NCBI RefSeq assembly: GCF_007859735.1
Contig: NZ_SIHI01000012.1
Location: forward strand, 1-64,000
Reading direction: 5' to 3'
Origin: Thalassoglobus neptunius
GTDB taxonomy: Bacteria > Planctomycetota > Planctomycetia > Planctomycetales > Planctomycetaceae
Length of the DNA: 64,000 nucleotides
Translations under genes and position numbers: made by a program
Part shown: piece after piece, positions 8,181 through 17,170 of the stretch
How positions within the stretch are numbered: position 1 is the first letter of the stretch
How the letters are laid out: every line of letters starts with the position of its first letter
Notes under the pieces: model-generated
What the model was told of the DNA's origin: nothing
What the model saw: the letters and a program-made list of their open reading frames with translations, nothing else
Database searches by the model: none

Positions 8181-9023
8181 ATGCCAGAACTTCCCGAAGT
8201 CGAAACAATGGTCCGAGGAATCCGGCAAACAGTTGTCGAAAGCCGCATTCTGCAATTCAATGCGTGCCCCAATTCTTGTCGACCAATGACACTCTCGCCA
8301 CCGATTGAAGAGTTCTCGGAAAACATTGAGCAATCGACAATTGTCAACGTGTGGAGAAAAGCCAAACGGGTCGTCATCGATCTTGATAGCGAATGTCATA
8401 TTGTCTTCGAACCAAGAATGACCGGCCTCGTGCTGCTGGAAGATCCGCCCTCTGTGGAGCACCTTCGGTTTCAGTTCCAGTTGTCGAACAAGCGACAGCG
8501 AAAATCCCTCTTCATTTGGGATCGCCGCGGCTTGGGAACGCTACGCCTGTACACACCCGACCAATTTGAACACGATCTCGGCCCGAACTTGCTGGGGACG
8601 GATGCCCTCGAAATTTCCGTCCCGGAATTCACTCAAAAGCTGAAAGCGACCCAACGCCCCATCAAAGTCGCACTTCTCGACCAACGCCTGGTTGCCGGGG
8701 TTGGGAATCTTTACGCGAGCGAAATCCTTCACGAGGCCGCTGTGAATCCCGAAAAGATCAGCTCGACACTTTCCAACCAGCGAATATTGAGAATTCACAC
8801 CGCGATGAATCGGATTCTCAACGAAGCAATCGCTTATGAAGGATCAACCCTCAACGACGGAACCTATCGAAATGCCCTGAACAAAGATGGGGGATATCAG
8901 AACAAACACCAAGTGTACGCCCGAGAAGGGGAAATGTGCCATTCCTGCCAGCGCACGACGATTACTCGAATCGTTCAGGCACAACGAGCAACGTTTTACT
9001 GTCGTCGGTGCCAACGCCGTTGA
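8181..9023 (+). CDS. mutM: Formamidopyrimidine-DNA glycosylase (Fpg/MutM)
   Basis: This 280-residue protein starts with the obligatory MPELPEVET, giving the catalytic Pro2 and Glu3. A conserved Lys follows in WRKAKRV near residue 59, GVGNLYASE near residue 174 is the helix-two-turn-helix signature, and the C-terminal zinc finger is CHSC...CRRC ending at the C-terminus. Fpg removes 8-oxoguanine and formamidopyrimidines from DNA and cuts the abasic site. No clear ribosome site precedes the ATG, but the start is fixed by the N-terminal proline requirement. Length and motif order are normal. Confidence 0.96.
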   Translation: MPELPEVETMVRGIRQTVVESRILQFNACPNSCRPMTLSPPIEEFSENIEQSTIVNVWRKAKRVVIDLDSECHIVFEPRMTGLVLLEDPPSVEHLRFQFQLSNKRQRKSLFIWDRRGLGTLRLYTPDQFEHDLGPNLLGTDALEISVPEFTQKLKATQRPIKVALLDQRLVAGVGNLYASEILHEAAVNPEKISSTLSNQRILRIHTAMNRILNEAIAYEGSTLNDGTYRNALNKDGGYQNKHQVYAREGEMCHSCQRTTITRIVQAQRATFYCRRCQRR

Positions 9024-9459
9024 AACTGGTCGAACAAACATCGCCTTCCAACCGAACGCACGCCTCGTTGAAGTGAATCGCGAGGGACATCTTCAAGAAT
9101 CGAATTCGGGAGCGATGTTCTCAATCCCGTTGATTATTGGTTCGTTGCTTCACTGGAGCGCTGTCCCCAATTCACTGACATCAATCAAAAAACTCCTCGA
9201 CCAGAGATTCTGATCGAGGAGTTTCATGTTACGTCTGAACAGATCGTTGCCTGACCTCAGCAACTTAGTGCTTCGACCAAAGCAAACCTTTGTAGTGGCA
9301 ATGTTGTTTCGAGGGGAGAAACTCTATGCATCGCCATACGGTCGAGAAAGCTGCGAAACGTCTCTTCTCGACCAGGCTTCAAACAGTTGAAGGCCAACGA
9401 TCAGTGAAGATCACTCACAATCAACGATTTCTTCACGATCGACCGGACCGACTCAGCGA
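9024..9459. other. Intergenic region between convergent mutM and PEP-CTERM genes
   Basis: This 436-base region lies between two convergent genes. The only structure seen is the bidirectional terminator at 9190-9223. The rest shows no gene. Confidence 0.5.
9190..9223 (-). terminator. Bidirectional intrinsic terminator
   Basis: AAACTCCTCGA (9190-9200) pairs with TCGAGGAGTTT (9213-9223), an 11-bp perfect stem with a 12-base loop. On the minus strand it is followed by a T-run (TTTTTTGATTG counting the end of the stem), so it suits the PEP-CTERM gene best; on the plus strand the tail is weaker (CATGTT). It could serve both mutM and the PEP-CTERM gene. Confidence 0.75.
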
Positions 9460-10119
9460 TTAAAGGCTGAATCCCTTCTGTCGGTAGACGTATCCACCAG
9501 CCATCATCAAGGCTCCGAATGCGAAGAGAGCCATTGTTCCAGGTTCTGGAACGCTGTTCAGATCTGCGTTTCCGAAGTCGAGATCATCGAATCCGATGTT
9601 CGCTTCTCCGTTGAACGCAACGGTCAGTTCGTCAAACGTTCCAGTTGTGTTGATCACACCGAAGAACTGGGAATTTCCAGCACCGACAGCAACTGAAGAT
9701 GCCACTTCGCCACCGATGGCGATTGTTCCGCCAACGTTGCTGGTGAGATCAACGCCGAAAGCATTGATTGGGCTGTCGAAATTGAATGACAGAACACTGT
9801 TTCCGTCATCGGCAAATGTTCCAGCAAGATTTCCTTCAGTGTTTGCACCACCGAGACCCAGGAATCCGAGCATTGCTGCATCGGATGCCATGATCGAGTT
9901 CGTCAATCCGCCAGTTTCACTCATCGAGAAACCAACGCGGTTCACGCTGTCACCAGTCACGAACCCATCTTCGAAGCTATCAGTTGTGATTCCACCGGCA
10001 ATCGCAGCATCAAATGCTGCCCGATCAGTGAAGATGATGAAACCAGCTTCACTTTGATTGCAGAAACCAGCTCCGACAAACGCTGCAAACAGGGCAGCAA
10101 AACCAAAACGACGCAACAT
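9460..10119 (-). CDS. PEP-CTERM sorting-domain secreted protein
   Basis: The protein is about 219 residues. It has an N-terminal signal peptide (FGFAALFAAFVGAGFC...SEAG) and a C-terminal PEP-CTERM signal: VPEPGTMALFAFGALMMAGG followed by a short basic tail YRQKG. Proteins with this tail are cut and sorted by an exosortase at the cell surface, often together with exopolysaccharide. The middle is Gly/Ala/Asn-rich and beta-like. I choose the ATG at 10119 because GGAGAAAG lies five bases upstream; the ATG at 10131 has no such site. No exosortase gene is in the window. The specific function is unknown. Confidence 0.88.
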   Translation of the reverse strand: MLRRFGFAALFAAFVGAGFCNQSEAGFIIFTDRAAFDAAIAGGITTDSFEDGFVTGDSVNRVGFSMSETGGLTNSIMASDAAMLGFLGLGGANTEGNLAGTFADDGNSVLSFNFDSPINAFGVDLTSNVGGTIAIGGEVASSVAVGAGNSQFFGVINTTGTFDELTVAFNGEANIGFDDLDFGNADLNSVPEPGTMALFAFGALMMAGGYVYRQKGFSL

Positions 10120-11377
10120 AACTTTCTCCATTCTTAAATCTTTTGTGTTTCGACTTAGCAGCTAAACCTGTATTGACTTAGCCGCTTGACTCACTTGTGC
10201 CACGCGACTCTTTTAAAGGACGCTCTCCACAACACTCAACTACTTTTCAGTCAGATTTTGCAGATTATCCGGATTACAACGACTAGCCTTTAACAGCATA
10301 AAAAACGGGAAAACCAACAAATCTGAACCAAACATTTCACTTGATGAACAAGCGCTAAGATTTGTTATCACCCTGATAAACAGTGGTAACATCTCGGGCG
10401 CATTCTGCTAAATGATCGATACAATCGGAGTTTCCGATACAACCGGAACTCAACTTCAAACTTTTGGTTAAAGTTCCACCTCATCAACCGCGCGTAACGG
10501 GAGCGCAAAGGCTCAGTACGTACGTGTTGACTGAAAGACCCACTTAGGGATTCGGTCCTGACGAGGACTCAGATTCAGTCTTCACCAACGATGTCTGCTG
10601 AATCGCTGGAGTCCGAATCGAAAAGTGCAGTCGCACCATTCAAAAGGTGCCTGTTCGGAAGATTGCAGAAAACCTCATCCAGATTGCTCAAATTCTGCTT
10701 GCCTTTTCCTTAGTGACGCGGTGATCGGAATCCGTTTGCCGAACCTGCGTTCTCAAAGGGGTGACTTCTTCTCCATCCTTAGAAGAAGACCTTTCGAGAG
10801 AACCGACAACACCGTTTCAATCGCTCAGAATGATGTGGGAGAGTTCTGAGACATGTTGTGTCGTCCGTTCTTCGATCTTGAAGCGGTTTCGCATCAGAGC
10901 CACAAAGAATGAAAACTCTTCGATGGCTGGGTTTGATGCAAAAGCGTTTCATTGCGAGATGGAGACGCACAAGTCATGCCACACGACGATCGCAGATGGG
11001 CCGAATCAGCGCAGAATGACTTAAACGCCGTGTAGAATTCCACTTGTGCTCAGTTTCAGAAGAAAGAGGCACGCGCAACCGCTGTTGACCGCGCGCGACA
11101 CACTCGATGTCTTTTGTAATCAAGTCGATCAGCGCGACTGATTCTGAGAAGGAATTGCAATCCCTCAAGAACCCATCATGCTCCACACATGGGACGAATA
11201 GAAAGAGAAATCCGCCTCTGCCGCGTGCGATTCCTCAACTTCCTGATCGGAATCCGCCTCTCTAATCTCCGCCCGGATGCTTGAATCGCATGCCAAGTCA
11301 AAATGCCCCCAAGGCCCGGAGTTCTCGGGGTTTCCTCGCAATTCCGCAAAAAAACACTCAAGAGATCCTCAGAACAA

Positions 11378-11417
11378 GTTGAGGCGGTGAACGGGATCTC
11401 TCCCGCACCGCCTCAAC
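11378..11417 (-). terminator. Long hairpin downstream of serC, probable terminator
   Basis: GTTGAGGCGGTG (11378-11389) pairs with CACCGCCTCAAC (11406-11417), and the inside CGGGA-TCTC-TCCCG extends it, giving 17 pairs with a two-base bulge. On the minus strand the tail is TTGTTCTG. It lies about 110 bases beyond the serC stop codon and is the second of two structures there. Confidence 0.6.
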
Positions 11418-11451
11418 GTAATTAACCGCACAGATGACCGTTTCGCCCAAA

Positions 11452-11518
11452 GTGGCTTCCGCGATTTTGCAGAATCAAACGCAGCACTCACAAGAAGACT
11501 TGAGTGCCTGGAAGCCAC
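11452..11518 (-). other. Nested stem-loop just downstream of serC
   Basis: GTGGCTTCC (11452-11460) pairs with GGAAGCCAC (11510-11518), and inside it GCACTCA (11484-11490) pairs with TGAGTGC (11501-11507). The nested stems begin 11 bases after the serC stop on the minus strand. There is no T-run directly after it, so it may be a 3' stabilising element or part of a structured RNA rather than a terminator. Confidence 0.5.
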
Positions 11519-11528
11519 GCAAACGTTA

Positions 11529-12608
11529 TTAGGCTTTCGATTCGAAGTCTTTCATGAATCGAACGAGCTCGACGACTCCTTCCTCAGGGAACGCATTGTA
11601 GATACTCGCTCGCATCCCGCCGACGCTGCGGTGTCCCTTCAGCCCGTCAAAACCGGCAGCAGTCGCTGCTTCGATGAACTTCTTATCCGTCAATTCGTTA
11701 CCTGTCACAAAGGTGACATTCATCATCGACTGGCTGTCAGAATCGGCTGTCGCACTGAAAAGCTCGCTTGTTTTCAGATAATCGTAAAGGATGGAAGCCT
11801 TCTTCTCGTTGCTGCGCCCCATCTCTTCGAGACCGCCATTCTTCAGAATCCACTGAAACACGAGCCCCATGATGAAAATGCCAAAGGTCGGCGGGGTGTT
11901 GTAGCACGAGTCGTTTTCGGCAAATGTCCGGTACTGAAGCATTTCCGGGATCTCGGTATTTGCCTGCTCGACGAGATCATTGCGGACGATGACGAGAGTG
12001 ACCCCGGATGGCCCAAGGTTCTTCTGAGCCCCGGCGTACACCATTCCGTATTTGCGAATGTCGAGGGGCCGGGAGAAAATGTCGCTGCTGGCGTCGCAAA
12101 TCAGTGGAACTCCATGCGGAACAGAAGGTTCCGTCGCGAACTGCGTCCCGAAGATGGTGTTGTTGGAGGTCATGTGAACATACTTGGGAGCCTCCGAGTA
12201 GTTCGTCTCCGTCGGGATGTAGCAGAAATTGCGATCTTCACTCGAAGCCGCCTTGTGAGCGGTTCCGAAGCGTTTAACTTGAGCGACGGCTTTCTTGGAC
12301 CATGATCCGGTCACCAGATAATCCGCAGTGTCGTCTGAAGACAGCAGATTCATGGGGATGGTGAAGAACTGCGACGATGCTCCTCCCTGCATGAACAAAA
12401 CTTGATAATCATCAGGAATTTGAGCAACTTTTCTGCAATCGGCGATGGTCTGAGCGAGAACACCGCTAAACGCCTTCCCGCGATGCGAATGCTCCATGAT
12501 TCCGATTCCCGTGCCCTGGAAGTTCAGAAGGCTTTCACGAGCCTCTTCAAGCACCTCAACAGGAAGAATCGCAGGACCGGCGGAGAAATTGAAAATTCGC
12601 TCTGACAT
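11529..12608 (-). CDS. serC: Phosphoserine aminotransferase
   Basis: This 359-residue protein begins [16 protein letters not shown], the SerC N-terminus, and contains [22 protein letters not shown] and the PLP-lysine region [16 protein letters not shown]. It converts 3-phosphohydroxypyruvate and glutamate to phosphoserine and 2-oxoglutarate, and may also serve pyridoxal phosphate synthesis. The start at 12608 fits family length; a GTG at 12662 would add 18 residues unlike SerC. No strong ribosome site is visible. serA and serB are not adjacent. Two hairpins follow the stop codon. Confidence 0.95.
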   Translation of the reverse strand: MSERIFNFSAGPAILPVEVLEEARESLLNFQGTGIGIMEHSHRGKAFSGVLAQTIADCRKVAQIPDDYQVLFMQGGASSQFFTIPMNLLSSDDTADYLVTGSWSKKAVAQVKRFGTAHKAASSEDRNFCYIPTETNYSEAPKYVHMTSNNTIFGTQFATEPSVPHGVPLICDASSDIFSRPLDIRKYGMVYAGAQKNLGPSGVTLVIVRNDLVEQANTEIPEMLQYRTFAENDSCYNTPPTFGIFIMGLVFQWILKNGGLEEMGRSNEKKASILYDYLKTSELFSATADSDSQSMMNVTFVTGNELTDKKFIEAATAAGFDGLKGHRSVGGMRASIYNAFPEEGVVELVRFMKDFESKA

Positions 12609-12962
12609 TTCGGACTCGTTCGATGTTTTTGAAAACTGTACGCGGACGAGATTTTCGTTCACGCCCGGCGTTGTCGAGAAGAATCAGCAAAAATTCTCCG
12701 ACGCCGAAGATTGTGGTTTAACGAATCGGAGGGTGCAGACTCAATCCTCCGGGGATTCGAATCCAGAGACTGAGAAAGGCGGGCAGCTTCTCAATCCTTC
12801 GTGAACGCACTCTAACTGACTGAGATGACAATCAATTCACCGAGTCAGTTCGCGTGCGAGCCCTTTTGTGTGAAAACTGACCCCAAAAGGCTCTTCCCAG
12901 TCACTATTGAAATCTCGAGTGGCGAAATTCGCGAGACGGATTCCCCAGAGTCGATCTGCGTT
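12609..12962. other. Intergenic region upstream of serC
   Basis: This 354-base region should hold the serC promoter. No gene, strong hairpin or repeat was seen. A GATTCGAATCC-like stretch near 12755 resembles a tRNA T-arm but has no matching cloverleaf. Confidence 0.4.
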
Positions 12963-13430
12963 TTACCGAGACACGTTCGCCACCCCCCCTCCGAGTTTAT
13001 CGTCGGAAGCACGACGCAGAACCATTGCAGTTCGTGAGATCCCATTCAACGAATCGCTGTTCCGATCGACCGTTTTCAGTTGCAACCGGTTCTTTCCGAG
13101 AAGAGTCGCCTGAAACTGATATCGCCCTGACTCCCCTTTTCGGATCACATCCAGGACGAGATTCGGCGAGCCAGCAGAATTCTGTGCCTGCCGGTTTTCT
13201 CCCAGGAACTGGTATCGCCCAATAGCCATTCCCGCCGAACTGTTCCAAGCGACCGAGCGATCTGGACGGAAGCGAATTGTCATTTCGCCTGAGTACCAGC
13301 GACCGATGAGCAACTCTTCCGATGACTTGGCACATCCACAAAGGGTCAGTGCCAAAGTTACCGCGAAAACCGACCGACTCATCCACACGATCAGGCTCTG
13401 ACGTTCGGAATTGCTCGAATGTCTCATCAT
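12963..13430 (-). CDS. Unknown lipoprotein
   Basis: The product is about 156 residues. A hydrophobic signal segment (SVFAVTLALTLCGC) ends in a lipobox L-C-G-C, so the protein is probably lipidated and kept at a membrane. The mature part starts KSSEELLIGRWYSGEMTIRF, which resembles small beta-barrel 'GRW' proteins that occur as planctomycete lipoproteins, but I cannot name the family. The ATG pair at 13430/13427 follows GAGAG; an internal ATG at 13382 directly before the signal peptide is the main alternative. Confidence 0.65.
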   Translation of the reverse strand: MMRHSSNSERQSLIVWMSRSVFAVTLALTLCGCAKSSEELLIGRWYSGEMTIRFRPDRSVAWNSSAGMAIGRYQFLGENRQAQNSAGSPNLVLDVIRKGESGRYQFQATLLGKNRLQLKTVDRNSDSLNGISRTAMVLRRASDDKLGGGVANVSR

Positions 13431-14129
13431 GAAATTCACTCTCTCGGACTTTCGTCCAGAAATCATCTAAACCCGCTTGCTGAGACTGCAGCTGGCAATC
13501 TCCACTCGTCATTCGAAGAGATGACCAAAGACGTCCATCGTTTTACGTGCGGCGGCCCCGAGTCATCTCCTGATATCTGCAGACTTGTCTTCCTTATCGA
13601 ATTCACAACGGCACGAAATCGATTCCTGTTTCGAAAAATGCCAAGGGTTTACGCCGATCTGTGCTTCTTACCATTCACTGAAGAGACAGTTGTTAACCCC
13701 GGTTCACAATTGAGTCCAACAGGAAACAGAGAACGCGGGAATTTCACGTTTCGCTGAACGAGAGAAAAGTGCAGTGCAGACGGCTGAACGGATTCCTGTG
13801 AGTCAGCGAAACACGACAACAGACAATCCCAGCAACTGCGAGTGTCTTACTTGAGTCAATTCTCCCCACACGTCAGCGAATTCGAAAGGTTCACCAGATC
13901 TTGAACGAGCAAGCGCTTCAATCACTTTCCCAACAGCCAGTCACCGAGTTCTCTTCGTTTCAAGTCTCAACGCGAGTCAGTTCGGATTGGGAATTGCACT
14001 TCCTGACCGCTTGAGCCATCGCATCCTGGTCATGAATCAGCGCCGATCATTCGAGTAGCTATCAGAACCAGTTCGAAACAAATCCGAGAAACAAACTCGT
14101 CGAAGCCATCGGAATCGGATCAACACGCC
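13431..14129. other. 0.7 kb stretch upstream of the pilin cassette, no gene recognised
   Basis: An open frame at 13419-13757 on the plus strand has no recognisable product. The segment nearest 14130 should contain the promoter for the pilin cassette. No repeats or strong stems were found. Confidence 0.4.
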
Positions 14130-14330
14130 ATGAAACAACTCACATCGCTTAGAAATGTCGTTGCGAAGAAGAAGTCGAAGAAGTCTCTTCGCGGGACAAT
14201 CTTTGTTGAATACGTTCTTCTGCTCACAATCGTCGGAATTGGTGTACTCGTCGGGCTGGCGTGCATCCGAACAGCACTCGTCAATGAGTTGATTGATCTT
14301 GCGAATGCGATCGAAGCCATTAACTGCTGA
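14130..14330 (+). CDS. Flp-like type IVb pilin
   Basis: This 66-residue protein has a basic leader (VAKKKSKKSLRG) followed by TIFVEYVLLLTIVGIGVLVG. This is the class of Flp/Tad pilins: cleavage after Gly, Glu at +5 with a neighbouring Tyr, then one long hydrophobic helix. Flp pilins polymerise into adhesive pili after processing by a CpaA/TadV peptidase, and such a gene lies 0.95 kb downstream. It ends in a Cys, which is not usual. This is the first gene of a same-strand cassette. Processing and assembly are inferred from the family. Confidence 0.82.
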   Translation: MKQLTSLRNVVAKKKSKKSLRGTIFVEYVLLLTIVGIGVLVGLACIRTALVNELIDLANAIEAINC

Positions 14331-14380
14331 AGCTGGTGAATGCTTGCAGAGAACTTCCGCAGGAAGGTGCATCAACCGCA

Positions 14381-14980
14381 ATGAGAATATGGCATTCAGA
14401 CCAGAATCTGCTCAAACCTTCCGCGTCGATGCGATCGGGATCGGTGACGCTTGAGTTCATTGTGTCTGTCCCGATTGTCTTCATCCTGCTCCTCGGAATC
14501 GTCACTTTCTGGTTCTATTGCCTTGCTCAATTTGCAGCAACGTCGTCGCTGATCGAAGGGACACGACAGGCAACGCTCGTTCAATCGAGCGGACTGGTTT
14601 TCGATTCTGTCGGCGCGGAGAACGATCGCGTTGACACGATCGTGGCAACTCTCAACGAACAACTCAGAGTTCATCGCCTTGAGATCGCCGATGAGGCCAA
14701 CGGGTTCACCGATCACTCTGATCTCGCAAATGTGACCATCGTCGTGGAGTTTTTTCAGCAAACTCCCATCGTTCGCCCGGTCGATGCTCAATTCGTCCCG
14801 GAGCGGACAACTCCTCCCCCTGCCGATGCCAACGATGTTGTGATCACACTCGGGTTTTATCTCACAGAAAACAATGACTCGATCAAGTCGTGCGGACCAG
14901 TTCCGAACTGGTTGGCTCCCATCGGATTTGACCTCGAGGGAAGTCATTTTCAGATGACAACCCGTGGTCGTCTTGAATAA
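14381..14980 (+). CDS. TadE-like pseudopilin
   Basis: The product is about 199 residues. After a short leader it has SGSVTLEFIVSVPIVFILLL, a prepilin-like Gly-x4-Glu junction plus a hydrophobic helix, which is the TadE/TadG N-terminal pattern. The rest is a periplasmic domain with many acidic residues. TadE-like pseudopilins assist Flp pilus assembly. The ATG at 14381 follows AGGAAGG by 13 bases; a GTG at 14336, only five bases after the pilin stop, would add 15 residues and is possible. The C-terminal half has no motif I recognise. Confidence 0.78.
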   Translation: MRIWHSDQNLLKPSASMRSGSVTLEFIVSVPIVFILLLGIVTFWFYCLAQFAATSSLIEGTRQATLVQSSGLVFDSVGAENDRVDTIVATLNEQLRVHRLEIADEANGFTDHSDLANVTIVVEFFQQTPIVRPVDAQFVPERTTPPPADANDVVITLGFYLTENNDSIKSCGPVPNWLAPIGFDLEGSHFQMTTRGRLE

Positions 14981-15098
14981 TTACGTCACCGGATACTTGA
15001 TCCGATTCCGTCGTTTTCGTGGAGGGTGATCGAAATCAAGTGTGACTGTCGAGAATAAAACCGTCGCGGACATTTTCTGGTTTGGAAGGAATGCATGC

Positions 15099-15281
15099 AT
15101 GGAAGAGGTCTTTCAACGGTTCTTCGAGTGGTTTCTCAGATTCCTCTTCGTCTCGGCAGTCATTCTTTTCGCCACCCTTCTCGCTGCTCGATTCTTAAGA
15201 AGCCGTCGCTCGAAATCCGACTCGGCATCGGATCAAACCGAAACTTCACGTATCTCGTCCGACAAGGCGAATTCCACATGA
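15099..15281 (+). CDS. Small single-span membrane protein in the pilin cassette
   Basis: This 60-residue protein has one membrane helix (about residues 12-32, RFLFVSAVILFATLLAARFL) followed by a basic stop-transfer RSRRSK and a Ser/Asp-rich tail. GGAAGGA lies upstream of the ATG at 15099; a GTG at 15042 would lengthen it by 19 residues. Its stop codon overlaps the start of the prepilin peptidase gene in ATGA, so translation is probably coupled. The function is unknown; the context suggests a role in pilin export or processing. Confidence 0.65.
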   Translation: MEEVFQRFFEWFLRFLFVSAVILFATLLAARFLRSRRSKSDSASDQTETSRISSDKANST

Positions 15282-15721
15282 CGATGTTCTTCACGATCAT
15301 GGCCCTCTCAATCGTTATCACAGCGACGATCTGGGACTTTCGGGAGAGACGAATCCCCAACTGGCTCACGCTGCCGGCCATTCCGCTCGGCGTTCTGTGC
15401 CAAACTCTGATGTTCGGATGGGCGGGGACACAATCTTCACTCCTGGGCTTCGCCATTGGATTCGGCCTGTTCTTTCTCCTCTTTGCGACAGGAGGCAGCG
15501 GAGGCGGAGACGTGAAGCTGATGGGCGGACTCGGGACATGGCTCGGAGCGCAAACGATCATCTCCGTGATTGTGATGTCGGCAGTCGTTGTTCTCTTCCT
15601 GTTGATTGTGAGCCTTCTCCGCAGAATCACGGACCCGTCGCGTAAGAAAGAGCCACACACGGTCGCATTCGCGCCACCTGTCTGCGTCGCACTGTTGCTG
15701 ATTCTCGTTGCAAAGATGTGA
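15278..15721 (+). CDS. CpaA/TadV-type prepilin peptidase (A24)
   Basis: The 147-residue membrane protein has the two catalytic aspartates of A24 peptidases: Asp20 in WDFRERRIPN and Asp78 in GGGDVKLMGG (the GxGD motif). It has about four to five membrane helices and lacks the N-terminal methylase domain of PilD, like CpaA/TadV. It would cut the leader of the Flp-like pilin and the TadE-like protein upstream. The start overlaps the preceding stop as ATGA (15278-15281), and its own stop overlaps the next start. The longer open frame upstream of 15278 is not used on this reading. Confidence 0.9.
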   Translation: MTMFFTIMALSIVITATIWDFRERRIPNWLTLPAIPLGVLCQTLMFGWAGTQSSLLGFAIGFGLFFLLFATGGSGGGDVKLMGGLGTWLGAQTIISVIVMSAVVVLFLLIVSLLRRITDPSRKKEPHTVAFAPPVCVALLLILVAKM

Positions 15722-16890
15722 GCCGAATGACGCAATCGATTGAGAAGCCTGACCGACAGCAACCGCCGAAAGTGTCGCGGAATAAGAGGCATTGGCCGAG
15801 ACTCTTCGGGCTGTTCATCGCGCTTCTGATCTTCTTGATGAGTGGGAATTCCTCATCGTGTCAGGCGCAATCGCGTTTCTCCACACGGTCCCGCACAGCG
15901 GCTTATCATCCCACATCAACGCAGCTTCCCACCGAAGTCCCCAAGCTGACTCGAAACGCGATTACTCCGAGCATGCTGCCGGATCGCCTGGAACAAACCA
16001 GCCTGTCCGCGTGTTCGCGGGGACTGATGTCCGTCAGCGACTTCCTTTTTTATCAATCTCTGGCGAGAGACGCTCGATTGTGTCACCAGAACTGCTCACG
16101 AAGCGATGAGCAACTCGTTTGGCGACATTACCAGTCGCAGATTCGCGAAATCGCCGCTGCCCTCAACACTGCTTCCGGTTTGTCTGGACGATCCAACTTC
16201 GAACAAGAATCCTGTGCTGTCCGCTTCGCAATTGCCGAGTCCGCTGTTCGTCTTGCGCAACTTACGGACGACTCTGCCCGTATCAGTGCTGCGCGTCAAT
16301 GGGAAATCAGCGAGGCAGAGCAGTTGGTTTCTGCCGTTCGGAGGAACATGAATTTCGGATTGGCGAGTCCCTTCGAACTCGCATCTGCGGAAGCGAGGTT
16401 CGCGAAATCCCGTCAACAGCCGCTTGATGAGCAACTCAAACCATGGAAGAGATACCTTGCCTGGCAAGCGGCTTCTCCAGTCGCTGATCAATCGGAACCA
16501 ATCGACGCTTCCTCAACCGCTCGACTCTCGATGGATGAACTCGTCTTAGAGAACGCTCTCGAATCGGAGGACGTCGCGGACATCAACCGCATTTGTACGA
16601 CCGCTTGCAAAGTGGCAGAGGAGCAGTTTTCTGAAGTCCTGAACTCCGGAACTCAAGTCCGCCACACGTTGCCACAATTACTCCGCTCTCTGGTTCTCCG
16701 AGATCAATTGCTGCGAATACAGGAACAATTACCGGTCGATTCCACGAACTGTGACCGGAAGAGTTTTGATGCTGACTGGTCGACTCTCAACGCGATCGCT
16801 GGATCGACGGTCGATCGACGCGGGCGGGTTGAGGCGGATTACATCGCTGTCGAACTGTGCAATGTCAGCTTCTCTTCTCCCACCCAATAA
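15718..16890 (+). CDS. Unknown exported protein of the pilin cassette
   Basis: This 390-residue protein has one hydrophobic segment (about residues 29-44, LFGLFIALLIFLMSG) near the N-terminus that acts as a signal or anchor. It is followed by a helical, Ala/Gln/Glu-rich body with several Cys residues, and a stretch WEISEAEQLVSAVRRNMNFG near residue 200 reminiscent of long helices in TolC-like proteins. This resemblance is weak. The GTG start at 15718 overlaps the prepilin peptidase stop; an ATG at 15727 is the alternative. The overlap places it in the same transcript as the peptidase. Confidence 0.65.
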   Translation: MSRMTQSIEKPDRQQPPKVSRNKRHWPRLFGLFIALLIFLMSGNSSSCQAQSRFSTRSRTAAYHPTSTQLPTEVPKLTRNAITPSMLPDRLEQTSLSACSRGLMSVSDFLFYQSLARDARLCHQNCSRSDEQLVWRHYQSQIREIAAALNTASGLSGRSNFEQESCAVRFAIAESAVRLAQLTDDSARISAARQWEISEAEQLVSAVRRNMNFGLASPFELASAEARFAKSRQQPLDEQLKPWKRYLAWQAASPVADQSEPIDASSTARLSMDELVLENALESEDVADINRICTTACKVAEEQFSEVLNSGTQVRHTLPQLLRSLVLRDQLLRIQEQLPVDSTNCDRKSFDADWSTLNAIAGSTVDRRGRVEADYIAVELCNVSFSSPTQ

Positions 16891-17170
16891 TTGAATAACA
16901 ATTGCTCCCTCGATGACTTCCGCAATGGCAACCGAAACGGAACTGATGGCAATGTGGGTCATTCGGGACAACCTTACTCGTTGTGCCGGTTAAAGCGCTC
17001 ATTCGACATTCAGCAGAAGAGCACACGTTTCCAGTCATGACGGCCGATCACATCTTTAGCGGTTTTGACAAGGCGATCTCGAAACTCTTGTGCGAGCGGT
17101 CGCACAAACAGATCGGGAACCGGTTCTCAATTTCGACCTTCCGTGCGAACAACGACTGTTCAGGCCAGCC

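Larger units (their letters stand above)
10120..11528. other. 1.4 kb stretch without a convincing gene
   Basis: Short open frames exist here on both strands, but their products look random and have no ribosome sites. The part next to 10120 should carry the PEP-CTERM gene promoter. Two strong hairpins stand near the serC end (11378-11417 and 11452-11518). Nothing else was recognised; a non-coding RNA gene cannot be excluded. Confidence 0.5.

Noticed and set aside
10625-11186. Several 60-90 codon frames in the serC-distal gap
   Set aside because: Frames on both strands overlap, with no ribosome sites and no family resemblance.
12749-12766. tRNA T-arm-like stretch (GATTCGAATCC)
   Set aside because: No acceptor stem, D-arm or anticodon arm can be built around it; it is a short palindrome.
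13419-13757. 112-codon plus-strand frame
   Set aside because: The product has no recognisable pattern, overlaps the start of a lipoprotein gene on the other strand and has no ribosome site.
15095-15277. Upstream extension of the prepilin peptidase
   Set aside because: The ATGA overlap start at 15278 fits the known CpaA length; the earlier residues are not hydrophobic or conserved-looking.
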